Shown: positions 61,030 through 64,000 of the stretch, in pieces
Numbering within the stretch: the first letter of the stretch is position 1
Layout of the letters: each line of letters opens with the position of its first letter
Assembly: GCF_026278345.1 (NCBI RefSeq)
Contig: NZ_CP111085.1
Coordinates: 1,314,001 to 1,378,000, forward strand
Length of the DNA stretch: 64,000 bases
Source: Tellurirhabdus rosea
Lineage (GTDB): Bacteria > Bacteroidota > Bacteroidia > Cytophagales > Spirosomataceae
Reading direction: 5' to 3'
Made by a program: the position numbers and the translations under genes
Notes under the pieces: generated by a model
Database searches by the model: none
What the model saw: only the letters and a program-made list of their open reading frames with translations
What the model was told of the DNA's origin: nothing

Positions 61030-61644
61030 ATGAAAGAAGAAAACGGTAAAAAACCCCGGCAGATTGGCGTAACGGGCGGAATCGGGTCGGGCAAGAGCGT
61101 CGTCTGCGCCATTTTCCGGGCGCTGGGCGCACCCATCTACGAAGCCGACACCCGCGCCAAATGGCTGGTCAACCACGATGCCATCCTGCGGTCCGACATC
61201 ACCCGGCTGCTCGGTCCGCAGGCCTACGACCTCGGCGGAGAGTACAACCGGACCTGGGTCGCCGCCCGGGTGTTTGCCCGCCCCGAACTCCTGCAGCAGC
61301 TGAATGCCCTGATTCATCCCCGCGTTTACGCGGATACGCTCGCGTGGGTGCGCGAACAGCAGGGCGCTCCCTACGTCATCAAGGAAGCGGCCCTGATGAG
61401 CGCCGCCGGCGATGGCAACAGCCTCGACCGGGTAGTGGTGGTCGAGGCGCCGCTGGACCTCCGACTGGCCCGTATCCGCCGCCGCGATCCGCACCGCACC
61501 GAAGACGAAATCCGGAACATCATCAGCCGCCAGATCAGCGACGAAGCACGCCGCAGGCTGGCCGACCACCTCATCCAGAACGACGAAATTCACTTACTAA
61601 CCCCGCAGGTCGCAGCCCTGCACGCGTCTTTTTGCAACCTATGA
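61030..61644 (+). CDS. coaE: Dephospho-CoA kinase
   Basis: The product has 204 residues of the P-loop kinase fold. The ATP loop is GVTGGIGSGKSVVC. YEADTRAKWLV and ARVFARPELLQQLNALIHPRV match CoaE, and RISDEARRRLADHLIQND is the C-terminal signature. It catalyses the last step of CoA synthesis. Its stop overlaps the start of the amidase gene (ATGA), so the two are translationally coupled. Confidence 0.95.
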   Translation: MKEENGKKPRQIGVTGGIGSGKSVVCAIFRALGAPIYEADTRAKWLVNHDAILRSDITRLLGPQAYDLGGEYNRTWVAARVFARPELLQQLNALIHPRVYADTLAWVREQQGAPYVIKEAALMSAAGDGNSLDRVVVVEAPLDLRLARIRRRDPHRTEDEIRNIISRQISDEARRRLADHLIQNDEIHLLTPQVAALHASFCNL

Positions 61645-63305
61645 GAAAATACCTTTTACCGCTTTCTGCCTGCGCCCTGAGCTTTGCCGCCGGCGCCTTC
61701 ATCAGCAACGATGATCCCAAAAAGCCCATTACCGCCGAGATTGCCGACGTGGCTTCGCGCGTCTTTGGACTGGAATTTACCGCCGCCGAACGCGACTCCA
61801 TGCTGGGCAACCTGAACGAACTTCGGGAAGACTATGATGCCCTGCGCAAAATAGAGCTGAACAACGAGGTCGCTCCGGCTCTGTACTTCAACCCGCTGCC
61901 GGCGGGGTTCAAACTGTCCACCGGAGCCGCCTCTTTTAAAGCCAGTGTGCCTGATAAAGTTACCCTGCCAGCCAGCCGCGACGAACTCGCTTTCTACACC
62001 GTTGCGCAACTCGGCCAGTTGCTGCGGACGCGGCAGATCAGTTCGGAAGAACTGACAAAATTCTTCCTGAATCGGCTGAAGCAGTACAATCCCAAACTTT
62101 ACTGCGTCATCACGCTGACGGAAGACCTTGCGCTGGCGCAGGCCCGTAAGGCGGATGCGGAAATCCGCGCAGGCCGGTACCGCGGACCGCTGCATGGCAT
62201 TCCGTACGGTGCCAAAGACCTGCTGGCAAAGCGGGGCTACAAGACTACCTGGGGCTCGGTGCCTTACAAGGACCAGACGCTCGATGTGGATGCGACCGTA
62301 ATCAAACGGCTGGAAGAAGCCGGGGCCGTGCTTTGCGCCAAAATGGCCGTGGGCGAACTGGCCTGGGGCGACGTCTGGTTCGGCGGCATGGCCCGCAACC
62401 CCTGGGACCCGACCACCGGGGCCAGTGGTTCGTCGGCGGGCTCGGGTTCGGCCGTTTCGGCGGGGCTGCTGCCGTTTGCCATCGGGACCGAAACGCTGGG
62501 CTCCATTGTCTCGCCCTCGACCGTCAACGGCGTCACGGGGCTGCGTCCGACCTTTGGGCGGGTGAGCCGCCACGGCGCCATGGCCCTGAGCTGGTCGATG
62601 GATAAAATCGGGCCAATGACGCGCTCGGTGGAGGACTGCGCGCTGGTGTTCAATGCCATTTACGGCCCGGACGGCAACGACCCGACGGTGGTCAGCGCGC
62701 CTTTCCGCTATGCGCCGCTGCCCTCGCTGAAAGGCGTCCGGGTGGGTTACCTCAAGAAAGCCTTTGATTCCGCCTATCCCGGCAAGGAAAGCGACCAGGC
62801 GACGCTGGAGGTCTTGAAGAAACTGGGCGCGGAGCTGGTGCCGGTGGAATTGCCCGCCATTCCGGCGAGCCGGCTGCTGATTGTTCTGAACGCCGAAGCC
62901 GCGGCCGCCTTCGACGAGCTGACCCGTTCGGGCAAAGACGACCAGATGGTGCGGCAGATCAAGAATGCCTGGCCGAATGAATTCCGCTCGGCCCGCTTCA
63001 TCCCCGCGGTGGAATACATTCAGGCGAACCGCCTCCGGACGAAGCTCATCAACGACATGCACGCGCAACTGAAGAAAGCCGGCGTCGACGTTTACGTATC
63101 ACCGACGTATGCCGGCGGCAACCTGACGGTAACCAACCTGACCGGCCATCCCTGCGTGGTGTTGCCAAACGGTTTTACGAACAAAGGGCTGCCCCGAAGC
63201 ATCACGTTTATGGGTCAGTTATTCGAGGAGGGGAAAGTGCTGGCCGTAGCCAAAGCCTATCAGGATGCTACGGATTTTCACACCAAACACCCGAAATTAA
63301 ACTGA
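61641..63305 (+). CDS. Exported amidase (amidase-signature family)
   Basis: The product has 554 residues from ATG 61641 (signal MRKYLLPLSACALSFAAGAF). The open frame before it is the out-of-frame shadow of coaE. A helical N-terminal region of about 100 residues precedes the amidase-signature core. The catalytic Lys lies in GIPYGAKDLLAKRG. The Ser-rich loop TTGASGSSAGSGSAVSAG holds the cis-Ser and the nucleophile region IGTETLGSIVSPS. Such enzymes hydrolyse amides or peptides; related ones include secreted amidases of unknown substrate. A terminator follows. Confidence 0.9.
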   Translation: MRKYLLPLSACALSFAAGAFISNDDPKKPITAEIADVASRVFGLEFTAAERDSMLGNLNELREDYDALRKIELNNEVAPALYFNPLPAGFKLSTGAASFKASVPDKVTLPASRDELAFYTVAQLGQLLRTRQISSEELTKFFLNRLKQYNPKLYCVITLTEDLALAQARKADAEIRAGRYRGPLHGIPYGAKDLLAKRGYKTTWGSVPYKDQTLDVDATVIKRLEEAGAVLCAKMAVGELAWGDVWFGGMARNPWDPTTGASGSSAGSGSAVSAGLLPFAIGTETLGSIVSPSTVNGVTGLRPTFGRVSRHGAMALSWSMDKIGPMTRSVEDCALVFNAIYGPDGNDPTVVSAPFRYAPLPSLKGVRVGYLKKAFDSAYPGKESDQATLEVLKKLGAELVPVELPAIPASRLLIVLNAEAAAAFDELTRSGKDDQMVRQIKNAWPNEFRSARFIPAVEYIQANRLRTKLINDMHAQLKKAGVDVYVSPTYAGGNLTVTNLTGHPCVVLPNGFTNKGLPRSITFMGQLFEEGKVLAVAKAYQDATDFHTKHPKLN

Positions 63306-63324
63306 TAGCTGTCGGTTAAAAGTC

Positions 63325-63360
63325 AGGCCCGAATCGTGAAGGTTCGGGCCTTTTTCTTTT
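63325..63360 (+). terminator. Terminator after the amidase gene
   Basis: AGGCCCGAA (63325-63333) and TTCGGGCCT (63343-63351) pair perfectly around nine bases, followed by TTTTCTTTT. Confidence 0.88.
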
Positions 63361-63905
63361 ACCCAACTATTACTTTTCAAACGACAAATTAACATTAGAG
63401 CATAATCTGCCGCCAGCGATTGAATTTTTCGAAAATAGTCACCTCTTTAAGGCAAAGCGTTTACAAAATTTTATTTGGTATGATTATAAAGAAAAGTAGA
63501 GCCGCAAGCAGTTTGTTGTCTGGTAATTCGCATTGGTCAAATCAGGGGCAGCGGAAAAGCGCTAACTCTCTTAAAAACACGGCTATATTTTTTATGGACA
63601 ATTTTAATGAAGTAGAAAATACTTAGGAATCGTAGAAAAAATCTGAGTTACTGGAAGGGATTAATAAAAAAATACCAATCTCGCCAAAGATATTTTTTGG
63701 GTGGACGAGTCATGTTATTATAAGGCTTTACATACTGATTAACAGCATTTTATCGAGGAGTCAGACCGAGAAGAAGTCACCGCTAAATTTACTTACCGTA
63801 CTGGTATTCAGCATATTCTTCCTAAAACGGACATTTTGCAATTTTGTTTGGCATTATTTATTTTGCGTAAAATTTTAACATTTCTTAACCAAAACACTTC
63901 TGTAA
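63361..63905. other. AT-rich spacer, possibly a decayed gene, before a SusC-like receptor
   Basis: The 545 bases are visibly poorer in G+C than the rest of the window and carry no convincing gene. A 68-codon frame (63420-63626) lacks an ATG start and has no recognisable sequence. From about 63683 a plus-strand frame reads as plausible protein (for example LAKDIFWVDESCYY and EEVTAKFTYRTGIQHILP) but is broken by a stop, as in a decayed gene. I cannot name it. A promoter for the next gene lies at the end. Confidence 0.35.
63835..63865 (+). promoter_or_regulatory. Bacteroidota-type promoter for the last gene
   Basis: TTTG (63835-63838), 19 bases and TTATTTTG (63858-63865) match both boxes with one mismatch, 40 bases before ATG 63906. 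Confidence 0.45.
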
Positions 63906-64000
63906 ATGAGAAAAAGTCTATTCCTCAGTGTCCTGGGGGTGCTGTTTTCGTTGTTCGCAGCGGCACAGACCAGGACGGTGACCGGCTCTGTTTTGTCCGG
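63906..64000 (+). CDS. Start of a probable SusC-like/carboxypeptidase-regulatory outer-membrane protein (cut by window end)
   Basis: Only 31 complete codons are inside the window. They encode a signal peptide (MRKSLFLSVLGVLFSLFAAAQ) followed by TRTVTGSVLSG, which is how the carboxypeptidase-like regulatory domain of SusC-like TonB receptors begins. The receptor identity is therefore likely but rests on little sequence. Confidence 0.55.
   Translation, partial: MRKSLFLSVLGVLFSLFAAAQTRTVTGSVLS

Noticed and set aside
61161-61640. N-terminal extension of the amidase overlapping coaE
   Set aside because: The extension is an out-of-frame reading of coaE rich in Arg/Pro; the signal peptide at 61641 gives the natural start.
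63420-63626. 68-codon small protein gene
   Set aside because: No ATG start, no motif, and it lies in an AT-rich stretch where random open frames are rare but meaningless without other support.

Overview
The window looks like a chromosome segment from a GC-rich member of the Bacteroidota, order Cytophagales (Spirosoma/Larkinella-like). This placement is inference. It rests on a complete gliding/type IX secretion set (PorP/SprF-like, GldK, GldL, GldM, GldN, plus a SprE/PorW-like lipoprotein), a SusC/SusD pair, Bacteroidetes-style families (DUF4271 beside hemD, long NusB, AtpB with a signal peptide) and several promoters of the form TTTG-N19/20-TAnnTTTG. I saw no rRNA, tRNA, CRISPR array, transposase or phage gene.

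Layout. 1-2.4 kb: YggS-type PLP protein, DUF423 protein and a kinase-fold-like orphan. 2.4-5.9 kb (minus): rodA and mrdA (elongasome), separated by a large palindrome. 6-16 kb: mixed metabolic and envelope genes (gluconolactonase-like, MG2/plug protein, Rossmann oxidoreductase, glutaminase-like secreted enzyme, GNAT, class A beta-lactamase-like hydrolase, CHC2-TOPRIM protein, small barrel). 16.3-19.8 kb (minus): ATP synthase genes atpZ-orf-atpB-atpE-atpF-atpH, without atpA/atpG behind them. 20-26.5 kb (plus): sprE-like, PBP1A, uvrC. 26.6-32.7 kb (minus): the T9SS/gliding operon. 32.8-35.8 kb (minus): hemD, DUF4271 and sucD. 35.9-38.4 kb (plus): membrane protein and dnaX. 38.4-40.6 kb (minus): phosphotriesterase-like protein and TPR protein. 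40.8-44.9 kb (plus): M16 peptidase, ispF, amidohydrolase and an enolase-superfamily epimerase. 45.2-56.3 kb (plus): SusC, SusD, VCBS/ASPIC lipoprotein, vanadium haloperoxidase and a Tat-type propeller protein. 56.4-58.2 kb (minus): ABC exporter. 58.5-63.3 kb (plus): nusB, YtxH, DUF1573, yajC, coaE, amidase. The window ends in an AT-rich spacer and the first codons of a probable second SusC-like receptor.

Two things stand out. First, dnaX carries an uninterrupted A9 run exactly between the clamp-loader region and the tau-specific tail. A one-base slip in either direction reaches a stop within about eight codons, so a tau/gamma recoding switch is likely. Second, about fifteen intergenic spacers hold related palindromes whose arms are degenerate tandem 7-mers (sometimes 8-mers) around a loop often 20-22 nt long. 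Two of them have perfect 38-bp arms, and several abut or supply the stop codons of their neighbours. I cannot match them to a named repeat family, and they are the best candidate here for an undescribed dispersed element. The SusCD-VCBS/ASPIC-haloperoxidase-propeller operon is a third, functionally unexplained system.
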